Shown here: positions 26,967 through 35,749 of the stretch, in pieces
How positions within the stretch are numbered: the stretch's first letter is position 1
Layout of the letters: each line of letters opens with the position of its first letter
NCBI RefSeq assembly: GCF_001422545.1
Contig: NZ_LMLE01000001.1
Span: forward strand, 658,830-722,829
Direction: 5' to 3'
Origin: Pedobacter sp. Leaf41
Lineage (GTDB): Bacteria > Bacteroidota > Bacteroidia > Sphingobacteriales > Sphingobacteriaceae
Length of the DNA stretch: 64,000 bases
Position numbers and translations under genes: made by a program
Notes under the pieces: generated by a model
Databases searched by the model: none
What the model saw: the letters and a program-made list of their open reading frames with translations, nothing else
Told to the model about the DNA's origin: nothing

Positions 26967-29900
26967 ATGAGAAACATTCTACTCAGGATTACAGGATTTC
27001 TATGCCTGTTCCTAATTTCAAGCCCCCTGTTGTTTGCTAAATCGATGAGAGAAACCAAAAGTTTCAATCATTATTATTTTCAGCAAGACACCACAAAAAG
27101 AGACACCACTAAAAAGGTCCCAACGCCAGTTCCTGCAGATTCTGTTAAGGTACCGGTAAATCCATTAGGTGGTGCAAGTCCGGTGCAGGCAGCACCGCCA
27201 AAAGATGGGCCCGCTACTGCACCAGCCAGTGCCGCCGGACAAAAGACAATTACCGGAGTGGTTTTAGACGAAAAAAAAATCGGTTTACCTGGCGTTGGAA
27301 TCAAAATTCAAGGTAAAACTGGAGGTTCTGTTACGCAGGAAAGCGGTAAATTCAGTATTACCGTTACAGCACCAACTGATGTTTTGGTATTCAGTTATAT
27401 CGGCTATCAATCTAAAACTGTTCCTGCCGGTAATGGTACGGCACCATTAACGGTCAATCTTGTACCATCAGCTTCGCAAAAATTGGATGAAGTGGTAGTA
27501 GTGGGTTATGGTACCCTAAAGGCCAAAGAGGTAACATCGGCAATTGCCACGGTAGATACTTCTCAATTTAGGCAAAGTGGGTCGCGAAACCCGCTGGATT
27601 TATTACAAGGAAAAGTTGCAGGTTTACAAATTACCCGAACGGGCGGATCTAACCCAAATTCAGGTGTAGGTGTGCAGCTTCGTGGGGTAACATCTGTAAC
27701 GGGTAGCCAAAGTCCGCTAATTGTTATTGATGGAATTCCGGGAGGGAATTTAGATCTTTTGCAGCAAGATGATATCGCATCATTTAGTGTGCTTAAAGAT
27801 GGCTCGGGTGCCGCAATTTATGGTACAAGGGCAAATGCCGGCGTAATTCTCGTTACCACTAAAAAAGGTAAAGCAGGGCCAGCTCGTTTCGATTATTCAG
27901 GCTATTTGCGTAAAGAATATTTGTATCAAAGACCAGATTTTTTAACTGTAGATGAATTCAGAGAGAAAATCCGAAGTGGACAGTTCGATCGCCAGGATTA
28001 TGGTGCTTCGCTTGATCCATTTAATGATTTAGTGAATAAGGAAAACTTAAGTCAGAACCATAACCTTTCCATGTCTGGCGGTTCTGAAAAGACAAGTTAC
28101 AGGGCCAGTATCAACTATCGCGATTTACAGGGTTTTGCAAAAAATAATCGTCGTACGGAATATGGGATAAGATTGAACTTAAACTCGAAAGGTCTTGACG
28201 ATAAATTATTTACACAGGTAAACTTATCGACCAATTTTAATAAAGGAGATTTGCTGGGCGGCGGTGGCTGGGAAAATCAGTTAACCAGGAACCCTACCCA
28301 ATCTTATTACAACCCTGACGGGAGCTGGTTTTTTGATCCGAATGCAACCAACGAATTGGCCAGGTTAGAGCAAGAAACCAATAAAAGACAACAACAAACC
28401 AGCTCTATTGATGCTAAAGCAGAATACGAGATCTTTAAAGGTTTCAAAGCTTCCGTTTTTGGTGCCGTTCAACGCAACAGCTACATTGATGGATCATATC
28501 GATCGGTATTTGGCGAATATTCCTTAGAGAATGACATTTATAAAAATGGAGGTTATGCCGCCAGATCAACTGTTTTGGAGCAGAATTTTAACGTAGAGCC
28601 AACTTTACAATATGCAACTACATTTGGCGACGACCATAGCTTAACCGCAATTGGTGGCTATAGTTACCGTTATGAAGTTAATGAAGGTTTTAACGCCGGA
28701 AACTTAGGTTTCTTAAACGACCAGTTCCAAGAAAATAATTTAAATGCAGGTAATCAATTGTCTGCTGGTAAAGCATTTCTAGGAAGTTTTAAAAATGACA
28801 ATACGTTAATTGCTTTTTTCGGAAGAGTGAACTATACCTTCAAAAACAGGTATTACTTACAAGCCATTTTGCGTAGAGAAGGCTCATCACGTTTTGGTGT
28901 AAATAATAAATGGGCAAATTTCCCTGCCGTTTCTGCCGGTTGGACAGTTACCGAAGAAAAATTTATGGAGAACGTGAAATGGGTGAATAATTTGAAAGTG
29001 AGAGTTGGATATGGCGAAACTGGTAATTCAGGTATTTCGAACTATGCATCTTTGGTAACATTAGGTACCGGTGGAGTTTATCTTTATCCTGATGGCCAAT
29101 ATCGCGAAACCTACGGTCCGAACACCAATCCAAATCCAAATTTGAGATGGGAAAAGAAACAAGAGATTAACTTGGGTTTAGATTTCACGCTTTTTGCAAG
29201 CCGCCTTTCCGGATCATTAGATTTATTTAAACGCGTAACCAAAGATTTATTGGATAATTACGATTCACCACAGCCGCCATTTGTGCGTTCGTCTATTTAT
29301 ACAAACGTAGGATCGATTTCTGCAAAAGGTATTGAGCTGGCATTAAGCTATCAAGCCGTTAGGGGAAAAGATTTTAAATACAACATTGATTTAGCTGCAA
29401 GTACCACAAGCAATAAATTAGATTCTTATTCAAATAGCGAATATAAAAGAGATTATCTTTCTACATCTGGCATAGGCGGTTTTGGAGATTTAGGTAACTC
29501 CATCCGTATTTACGAAGGAGGCAAGATTGGCGATTTCTGGGGTAAACGCTTCGCAGGCTTTACTGCCGATGGAAAATGGTTATTCTTTAATAGAAATGGT
29601 CAGCCGGTGAGAAATGACCAAATCAATAACTCATTTAATAGAGATCAAACAGATTTGGCGGTGATCGGTAATGCTATCCCAAAATATTATTTATCGTTAA
29701 CCAATAGCTTTAATTATAAACAGTTCGATTTGCGTGTTTTCTTAAGAGGTAAATTCGATTACCAAATTTTAAATACTACTGCACTTTCTTACGGTAACAA
29801 AGTTTCGGGTACCAATTTGTTAAGTTCGGCATTTGATAAGTATGCTCAGATTAATGATACCTATATGTACTCTGATTATTATATCGAGGATGGTAGTTTC

Positions 29901-30146
29901 TTAAAAATTGATGAGGTAACCTTCGGATATACTTTCAAGCTGAAATCGAAAAACATCCGAAATTTGAGAGCTTATATCACTGGACAAAACTTGGCCACTT
30001 TTACAAAATACACAGGTAACGACCCGGATTTTGTTAAGGATACAGGCTTAGGCCAACCAGCAAACGATGGTGTTTTAGGTGTAGATGGTAGAGGGCCTTA
30101 CCCAAGCACCTCATCTTTCTTATTAGGGGTAAGCTTTGGATTTTAA
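26967..30146 (+). CDS. SusC-family TonB-linked transporter with Pro-rich N-terminal linker (pair 2)
   Basis: This is an outer membrane TonB-dependent transporter of 1059 residues. The ATG at 26967 (MRNILLRITGFLCLFLISS) is chosen over the GTG two codons earlier. After the signal peptide comes an unusual hydrophilic stretch rich in Thr, Lys, Pro and Ala (~residues 33-92: DTTKRDTTKKVPTPVPADS and onward). The CarboxypepD-reg-like domain follows (KTITGVVLDEKKIGLPGVG), then the TonB-box-like EVVVVGYGT, the plug (LIVIDGIPG...ASFSVLKDGSGAAIYGTRA) and the barrel ending LLGVSFGF. Its SusD follows directly. It is less similar to pairs 3 and 4 than those are to each other. It is the first gene of the mannan-type locus. 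Confidence 0.94.
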   Translation: MRNILLRITGFLCLFLISSPLLFAKSMRETKSFNHYYFQQDTTKRDTTKKVPTPVPADSVKVPVNPLGGASPVQAAPPKDGPATAPASAAGQKTITGVVLDEKKIGLPGVGIKIQGKTGGSVTQESGKFSITVTAPTDVLVFSYIGYQSKTVPAGNGTAPLTVNLVPSASQKLDEVVVVGYGTLKAKEVTSAIATVDTSQFRQSGSRNPLDLLQGKVAGLQITRTGGSNPNSGVGVQLRGVTSVTGSQSPLIVIDGIPGGNLDLLQQDDIASFSVLKDGSGAAIYGTRANAGVILVTTKKGKAGPARFDYSGYLRKEYLYQRPDFLTVDEFREKIRSGQFDRQDYGASLDPFNDLVNKENLSQNHNLSMSGGSEKTSYRASINYRDLQGFAKNNRRTEYGIRLNLNSKGLDDKLFTQVNLSTNFNKGDLLGGGGWENQLTRNPTQSYYNPDGSWFFDPNATNELARLEQETNKRQQQTSSIDAKAEYEIFKGFKASVFGAVQRNSYIDGSYRSVFGEYSLENDIYKNGGYAARSTVLEQNFNVEPTLQYATTFGDDHSLTAIGGYSYRYEVNEGFNAGNLGFLNDQFQENNLNAGNQLSAGKAFLGSFKNDNTLIAFFGRVNYTFKNRYYLQAILRREGSSRFGVNNKWANFPAVSAGWTVTEEKFMENVKWVNNLKVRVGYGETGNSGISNYASLVTLGTGGVYLYPDGQYRETYGPNTNPNPNLRWEKKQEINLGLDFTLFASRLSGSLDLFKRVTKDLLDNYDSPQPPFVRSSIYTNVGSISAKGIELALSYQAVRGKDFKYNIDLAASTTSNKLDSYSNSEYKRDYLSTSGIGGFGDLGNSIRIYEGGKIGDFWGKRFAGFTADGKWLFFNRNGQPVRNDQINNSFNRDQTDLAVIGNAIPKYYLSLTNSFNYKQFDLRVFLRGKFDYQILNTTALSYGNKVSGTNLLSSAFDKYAQINDTYMYSDYYIEDGSFLKIDEVTFGYTFKLKSKNIRNLRAYITGQNLATFTKYTGNDPDFVKDTGLGQPANDGVLGVDGRGPYPSTSSFLLGVSFGF

Positions 30147-30156
30147 ACTGAATAAC

Positions 30157-31800
30157 ATGAAAACATTAAATAAAATATATTCATCGTGTTTAGCAGCAAT
30201 GCTGTTAATTACGGCAAACGGTTGTACAAAACTAGATGAGAATTTGTATGATACCATTAGTAGTGAGAATTTTTACACCAACAAAAATGAAATTATCTCT
30301 GCTGTTTTGAGGCCATATACGCATGCAAATGCATGGGGAACTTCAGCAGGGCAGGATGGCTGGTGGCGTTTAGCCGAGCTTTCTGCCGATCAACTTGCCT
30401 GGCCAACCAAAGGTCGCCACGGTGAGGATGGTGGTAAATGGAAAAGGCTACATTACCACACCTGGACGGTTGATGAAGGTGGAATAAATAATGCCTGGTC
30501 ACTTATGTATTGGGGTGTGGGTTTATGTAACGTGCCAATCGAAAACTTAGAAAAACGGGATGCTGGACAGTTGGGGATTACTCAACAGGAAAAGGATGCT
30601 TTTTTAGCTGAACTTAAGTTGTTCAGGGCTTATCATTATTTAAAATTGATGGATTTATTTGGTAACATCCCGGTAGTTACTGTGGTTGGAGAACCAGCTA
30701 GGCCATCTACAATGAGCCGAACGGAAGTGTTTAATTTCATTGAAAAAGAAATTAAGGATAATATAGAAAAAGCTCCAAAGCTATCAAAAGCCATGTTAGG
30801 TAGAATGAGCCAGGCTGGAGGTTATGCCATGCTGGTAGAGCTTTACTTAAATGCTGAAGCATGGACAGGCACTGCCCGTTGGGATGATTGCATCGCAGCT
30901 GCGGATAAAATAATTTCGAACCAAGCTGGTGGAATGAACGGCAACATGGCTTTGGATCCTAATATCACCGATCAGTTTAAACCTGATAACGATTTAAGTA
31001 AAGAAACTATTTTCTCTGTAGCATACGAGTTTCAGAGAGCTAATTTTCAACCAGGTTTTCCAAGCGATTTTTACCACTTTAATCAGCAGTTTATTTATGG
31101 CGGAAGTAGAAATGGTAACGATGGTATTGTAGTTGTGCCAGGAAATTTTACCAAGTATGTTGATGCCGATTTAAGAAAACGAACATGGTTACTGGAAGGT
31201 AAAATGACACGTTTTGATAACGGCCAACCACTAATTGCAACTGGTGGAAATGAATACGATGGTAAGCAGTTGGAGTTTGTAGATAATATCCAGAAAAATA
31301 AAACGGGATCTACTGTTTCAAACATGAGCGAAGGTGAAGAAAACAGTGGTGTACGTTTTAATAAATATAAACTGGGTAATCAAGTTGCAAACGCAACTAC
31401 ACAACCGAGTAATGTTTATAACAATACGGATTGGAACATCTATCGTTTAACATGGATTTATTTTGCCAAAGCAGAAGCTTTAATGCGTAAAAATGGGGGC
31501 ACGGCCACTGCAGAGGCGGTAAAATTAATTAACGATTGCAAAGTAAGAGCTTTTGCAGCAGCAGATTGGCCTGCAAATCAATATACAACGGCAACCCTAA
31601 CTTTAGATGAATTGTTGGTAGAGCGTGGACGTGAGTTCATTTTTGAAGGATTCCGTCGCGACGATTTGATACGTTTTGGGAAATTTGCAACAACGGATTG
31701 GTGGGATCATAAGCCAACCAATGCAAACAAACAATTATATCCAATACCACAGCAACAAATTGCACTTAACCCAAACCTAAAACAAAATCCAGGTTATTAA
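30157..31800 (+). CDS. SusD-family surface lipoprotein (pair 2)
   Basis: This is a glycan-binding outer membrane lipoprotein of 547 residues from the ATG at 30157 (MKTLNKIYSSCLAAMLL). The ATG at 30136 overlaps the SusC end and would add seven residues before the signal. The lipobox is ITANGC with Cys 23. Family features are KLDENLYDTISSENFYTNKNE, ELKLFRAYHYLKLMDLFGNIPVV and the C-terminal RGREFIFEGFRRDDLIRFG, ending LKQNPGY. It works with the SusC just upstream. A good terminator follows. Confidence 0.94.
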   Translation: MKTLNKIYSSCLAAMLLITANGCTKLDENLYDTISSENFYTNKNEIISAVLRPYTHANAWGTSAGQDGWWRLAELSADQLAWPTKGRHGEDGGKWKRLHYHTWTVDEGGINNAWSLMYWGVGLCNVPIENLEKRDAGQLGITQQEKDAFLAELKLFRAYHYLKLMDLFGNIPVVTVVGEPARPSTMSRTEVFNFIEKEIKDNIEKAPKLSKAMLGRMSQAGGYAMLVELYLNAEAWTGTARWDDCIAAADKIISNQAGGMNGNMALDPNITDQFKPDNDLSKETIFSVAYEFQRANFQPGFPSDFYHFNQQFIYGGSRNGNDGIVVVPGNFTKYVDADLRKRTWLLEGKMTRFDNGQPLIATGGNEYDGKQLEFVDNIQKNKTGSTVSNMSEGEENSGVRFNKYKLGNQVANATTQPSNVYNNTDWNIYRLTWIYFAKAEALMRKNGGTATAEAVKLINDCKVRAFAAADWPANQYTTATLTLDELLVERGREFIFEGFRRDDLIRFGKFATTDWWDHKPTNANKQLYPIPQQQIALNPNLKQNPGY

Positions 31801-31805
31801 TTCAA

Positions 31806-31839
31806 CAGAAAAGGCACTTAAATGTGCCTTTTCTGTTTT
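31806..31839 (+). terminator. Rho-independent terminator after susD (pair 2)
   Basis: A perfect 12-bp stem, cagaaaaggcac / gtgccttttctg, has a 6-base loop and is followed by four Ts, 5 bp after the stop codon. It separates pair 2 from the lacI-type gene. Confidence 0.85.
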
Positions 31840-32004
31840 AACAAAACCTTAACAATCAGATATGAATATTTTACAAAACAGCAGAATCTAAATCTATTAA
31901 TATTAAGAAAATATTAATTAAGATGCTTTATATTAGCAAAAATTGAAAAATCACTGTATAAATACGGGAGACTTATCACAATATATTATCTGAAGCGCTA
32001 AAAA

Positions 32005-33006
32005 ATGAAAACCCTTTCCATAAAAGATATCGCCGTTAAGGCAGGTGTATCTATCACAACAGTTTCATTTATCATAAATGGTAAAGCGAAAGAGAAATCA
32101 ATTAGCGAAGCTGTGATAAAAAAGGTGGAAGAAATTATTAAAGAAAGTGGTTATAAGCCCAATCAAATTGCAAGGAGTTTACGTACAGGTAACTCGAACA
32201 TTATCGGATTAATTATTGAAGATATTTCCAACTCATTCTTTTCCCGTATTGCTCGCTTGATAGAAGATAAAGCCTATAAAAAGGGCTATAAAATCATTTA
32301 TTCCAGTACCGAAAACGATGTCGAAAAGGCGAAAGATTTAATCAACATGTTTAAATCGAGGAAGGTTGATGGTTATATCATTTCCCCTACCAAAGGAATC
32401 GAAGAAGATATTAATGCTTTACTGGCGGATAATAAACCTGTTATCTTGTTTGATAGAAATTTATCGGATGTGGAAACTCATTATGTAGGTGCCGATCATT
32501 TTAAAGCTTCTTATCAATCTATAGAAAGTTTCATCAAAGATGGTAAGCGAAAAATTGCACTTGTAACCACCGATATCGATGTAGAACAAATTGTGGAGCG
32601 TTTTGACGGTTATAAAAAAGCTTTGATCGATCATCAGATTACCTATTCGGATGAGTTGGTACTCAAAATTCATTTCAACCAGGATGAAACGGAAACCATT
32701 GCAGAAATGAAAAACCTGTTTCTTAAAAAAGAAATTGATGCGGTACTGTTTGCTACCAATTATTTAGCCATTAGTGGTTTAAAAGCCCTAAAACAACTTA
32801 ACAAGCAAATAGGAGATGACTTCTCTGTTATTGCCTATGATGATCATGAGGTTTTTGAACTTCATACGCCTAGTATTTCTGCTGTTCAACAACCCCTCGA
32901 AGAAATTGCCGAAACTGTGATACAACTTATTCTAAATCAGCTCTCTTCTAAAGCCAAAGCAGAAAATCAAAAGGTGATTATTCCTGCGAAGCTTATTGAA
33001 AGATAG
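32005..33006 (+). CDS. LacI-family transcriptional regulator
   Basis: This is a DNA-binding repressor/activator of 333 residues. The N-terminal helix-turn-helix (SIKDIAVKAGVSITTVSFIIN, residues ~4-24) is followed by the hinge helix KPNQIARSLRTG. A periplasmic-binding-protein-like sugar domain then starts at NIIGLIIEDISNSFFSRI. It ends with VIIPAKLIER, the usual family tail. It lies between SusC/D pair 2 and the DUF4965 gene, and TAAAACGTTTTA palindromes upstream of several locus genes match the symmetric operators of this family. It is the only regulator seen in the locus. The effector sugar is not known; a mannose derivative is a guess. Confidence 0.94.
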   Translation: MKTLSIKDIAVKAGVSITTVSFIINGKAKEKSISEAVIKKVEEIIKESGYKPNQIARSLRTGNSNIIGLIIEDISNSFFSRIARLIEDKAYKKGYKIIYSSTENDVEKAKDLINMFKSRKVDGYIISPTKGIEEDINALLADNKPVILFDRNLSDVETHYVGADHFKASYQSIESFIKDGKRKIALVTTDIDVEQIVERFDGYKKALIDHQITYSDELVLKIHFNQDETETIAEMKNLFLKKEIDAVLFATNYLAISGLKALKQLNKQIGDDFSVIAYDDHEVFELHTPSISAVQQPLEEIAETVIQLILNQLSSKAKAENQKVIIPAKLIER

Positions 33007-33081
33007 TTTCTGTTTGCTGTAACTAAAATGTTGCGAATCCGCTATTTTAATATGGAATTTAATTCTTTAATATTGAGATAG

Positions 33082-33093
33082 TAAAACGTTTTA
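33082..33093. promoter_or_regulatory. LacI-type operator-like palindrome TAAAACGTTTTA
   Basis: This perfect 12-bp palindrome with central CG lies 119 bp upstream of the DUF4965 gene and 76 bp downstream of the lacI-type gene. Identical copies occur at 47747, 47820 and 55989. Confidence 0.7.
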
Positions 33094-33179
33094 TGTTTTC
33101 GGGCCTAAGTCAATCTCAAATCAATATTTAAAATTTTTTTCTTTTAACTAGATTAAAAGAAAGTGATTTGTCAGATTAG

Positions 33180-33191
33180 TAAAACGTTTAA
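33180..33191. promoter_or_regulatory. LacI-type operator-like site TAAAACGTTTAA
   Basis: This site is one base off the TAAAACGTTTTA palindrome and lies 20 bp before the DUF4965 ATG. With the site at 33082 it forms a pair 98 bp apart, a layout suited to looping or promoter-overlap repression. Confidence 0.6.
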
Positions 33192-33211
33192 TGTAACCAA
33201 ATATTCTGTTT

Positions 33212-35656
33212 ATGAGAAAACTATACTTCTTTGCATTTTGCTGCATCTTACATTTTAATGTTCAAGCTCAAGATAAGGCTCCAGCTTATCCCTTAATTGC
33301 TCACGATACCTACTTAAGCATTTGGTCTTTTGGCGATGGATTAAATAATTCGGTAACCAAACATTGGACAGGCAAAGAACAATCGCTTTTAGGTGTGGCT
33401 AAAGTTGATGGTAAGTTTTATCGTTTTTTAGGTGCTGAATCGAAAAACTATAAAACAATTTTGCCCGCTGCCGATGAAACAAGTTACCAGGCAAGCTATG
33501 CATTTAAAAAGCCGGCAACAGATTGGAACAGCTTAGCTTTTGATGACAGCGATTGGAAAAAGAATGAGGCTCCGTTTGGCGACGATAATACGGCCAAGAC
33601 AAAATGGAATACAGATGAAATTTATTATCGCAGAAAGTTTTCATTTAGTAAGTCTTCCTCAGCTAAAAAATATTTAAAGCTTAGTCATGACGATAATGTT
33701 ATCGTTTATCTAAATGGTAAAACGATTTATGAAAAAGATGGTTGGGTTCACGAATACATTTATATTCCTATTGAAGACGGCATTTTAAATCCTGGCGAAA
33801 ACCTTTTAGCTATTGATTGTAAAAATACAGCAGGAGGCAGGCATCTAGATGCAGGAATTGTAGAAGAAATTCCGAACGGTTCTCAAGTATTAAAAGCAAC
33901 ACAAACCAATGTAGCCGTTGAAGCTACCAATACCATTTACGATTTTAAATGCGGTGGTGTAAATTTAACAGTAACCTTCACTTCGCCACTGTTATTAAAC
34001 GATATCAAATTAACGGCAAGGCCAATCAGCTATATTACTTACGCAGTAAAATCTGCTGATGGGAAAGCACACAAAGTTGATATCTATTTTAGTGCTTCAT
34101 CCAATTTAGCGGTTAATACGCCTAATCAGGCTGTTTCCGTTTGGAAAAATACCAATAATAATTTATCCATTTTAAAAGCAGGTACGGTAGAGCAGCCGAT
34201 TCTAAAAAAGAAAAATGATGATTTACGAATTGACTGGGGTTATATGTATGTGGCGGTTCCTTCTAAATTTGGAGCAAAGCAATTTATCGGTACTCAAATC
34301 TCGAATTTAAATAGTTTTAAGTCTGGGCAATACCCGCAAGCTTCAAAGGCTATTAATGTTAAAACACAAGATTTAAGTACCATCATTCCTTTTGGTGCGG
34401 TTGGCGCAAAGGCGGTAGAAAAATATGTGATGCTGGGTTATGATGACTTAAAATCAATCGAATATTTCGGAGATCAATTATTACCAATTTGGAGAACTTC
34501 TCCATCAAGCACTTTCGAGAGCCAACTTACGCAAGCTAACAACGATTACTCAACACTTAAAGCTAAAACAAAGGCTTTTGATGCCAAGTTAGTAGCTGAT
34601 GCAACTAAAGCTGGCGGCAAGGAATATGCCGATATGTGCAAATTGGCCTATCGCCAAAGTATTGCAGCGCACAAAATTGTGTATGCCCCAAATGGCGATA
34701 TTTTATTTCTGTCGAAGGAGAATTTTAGTGGCGGTTTTATCAATACGGTAGATGTTACTTATCCATCGGCACCGCAATATTTGCTTTACAACCCTGAATT
34801 ATTAAAAGGAATGCTCAATGGAATTTTCTACTATTCAGAAAGCGGAAAATGGAACAAAGATTATCCGGCACATGATATAGGCACATATCCAATAGCCAAC
34901 GGACAAATTTATGGCGAAGATATGCCAGTGGAAGAAGCCGGAAATATGATCATTTTGGTGGGTGCCATTGCCAAAGCTGAAGGTAATGCCGGTTATGCAG
35001 AGAAGCACTGGAAAGAAATGTCGAGATGGGCTAACTATCTTTTGAAAGAAGGTTTCGATCCAGCGAACCAATTATGCACCGACGATTTCGCTGGTCATTT
35101 GGCTCGAAATGCAAATTTATCGGTAAAAGCAATTGTCGGCTTAGGTGTTTATGCACAGCTCGCACAACAGTTGGGGAAAACAGATGTAGCCTTGAAGTAT
35201 AGAAATGCTGCATTGGATATGGCCAAAAATTGGCAAAAACTTGCCGATGCCGGCGACCACTACGCATTAACCTTCAATGATAAAAACACCTGGAGCCAGA
35301 AATATAACCTGATTTGGGATAAATTATTGAAACTGAATTTATTTCCGAATGATGTTTACCGCAAAGAAATCAACTACTATTTAACCAAGCAAAATGCTTT
35401 TGGTTTACCGCTTGATAGTCGCAAAGCTTATACAAAATCTGATTGGATTATGTGGACAGCAACCTTGAGCGACAATCAGCAGGAATTTCAAAAGTTTATC
35501 AAACCCATATACAAATTTGCCAGTGAAACTTCGGATAAGGTGCCATTAAGCGATTGGCATGAAACCATCAGCGGAAAAAAAGCCGGTTTTCAGGCTAGAA
35601 GTGTGGTAGGCGGATACTTCATCAAAATGCTTGCTGATCATTGGGCTAATAAATAA
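33212..35656 (+). CDS. Secreted DUF4964/DUF5127/DUF4965/DUF1793 (glutaminase-A-like) protein
   Basis: This secreted protein has 814 residues and a signal peptide MRKLYFFAFCCILHFNVQAQ. The domain order is a short DUF4964-like start (YPLIAHDTYLSIWSFGDGLN), an inserted beta-sandwich of the galactose-binding type (residues ~95-205: DWNSLAFDDSDWKKNEAPFG...LKLSHDDNVIVYLNGK), a DUF5127 region, DUF4965 (~455-630) and a C-terminal six-hairpin-like DUF1793 domain (YLLYNPELLKGMLNGIFYY...DDFAGHLARNANLSVKAI). Such proteins are annotated as glutaminase-like, but many lie in glycan loci and a glycosidase role is likely. It carries two LacI-type sites upstream and is probably induced with the locus. Confidence 0.85.
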   Translation: MRKLYFFAFCCILHFNVQAQDKAPAYPLIAHDTYLSIWSFGDGLNNSVTKHWTGKEQSLLGVAKVDGKFYRFLGAESKNYKTILPAADETSYQASYAFKKPATDWNSLAFDDSDWKKNEAPFGDDNTAKTKWNTDEIYYRRKFSFSKSSSAKKYLKLSHDDNVIVYLNGKTIYEKDGWVHEYIYIPIEDGILNPGENLLAIDCKNTAGGRHLDAGIVEEIPNGSQVLKATQTNVAVEATNTIYDFKCGGVNLTVTFTSPLLLNDIKLTARPISYITYAVKSADGKAHKVDIYFSASSNLAVNTPNQAVSVWKNTNNNLSILKAGTVEQPILKKKNDDLRIDWGYMYVAVPSKFGAKQFIGTQISNLNSFKSGQYPQASKAINVKTQDLSTIIPFGAVGAKAVEKYVMLGYDDLKSIEYFGDQLLPIWRTSPSSTFESQLTQANNDYSTLKAKTKAFDAKLVADATKAGGKEYADMCKLAYRQSIAAHKIVYAPNGDILFLSKENFSGGFINTVDVTYPSAPQYLLYNPELLKGMLNGIFYYSESGKWNKDYPAHDIGTYPIANGQIYGEDMPVEEAGNMIILVGAIAKAEGNAGYAEKHWKEMSRWANYLLKEGFDPANQLCTDDFAGHLARNANLSVKAIVGLGVYAQLAQQLGKTDVALKYRNAALDMAKNWQKLADAGDHYALTFNDKNTWSQKYNLIWDKLLKLNLFPNDVYRKEINYYLTKQNAFGLPLDSRKAYTKSDWIMWTATLSDNQQEFQKFIKPIYKFASETSDKVPLSDWHETISGKKAGFQARSVVGGYFIKMLADHWANK

Positions 35657-35749
35657 ACAAATTATTCACTTACTAAATAACATAAACGAACAAAGAAAAC
35701 TAACAAACCCATCTGAAAAGATAACTAACCAAGTACAAAACCAACCAAT

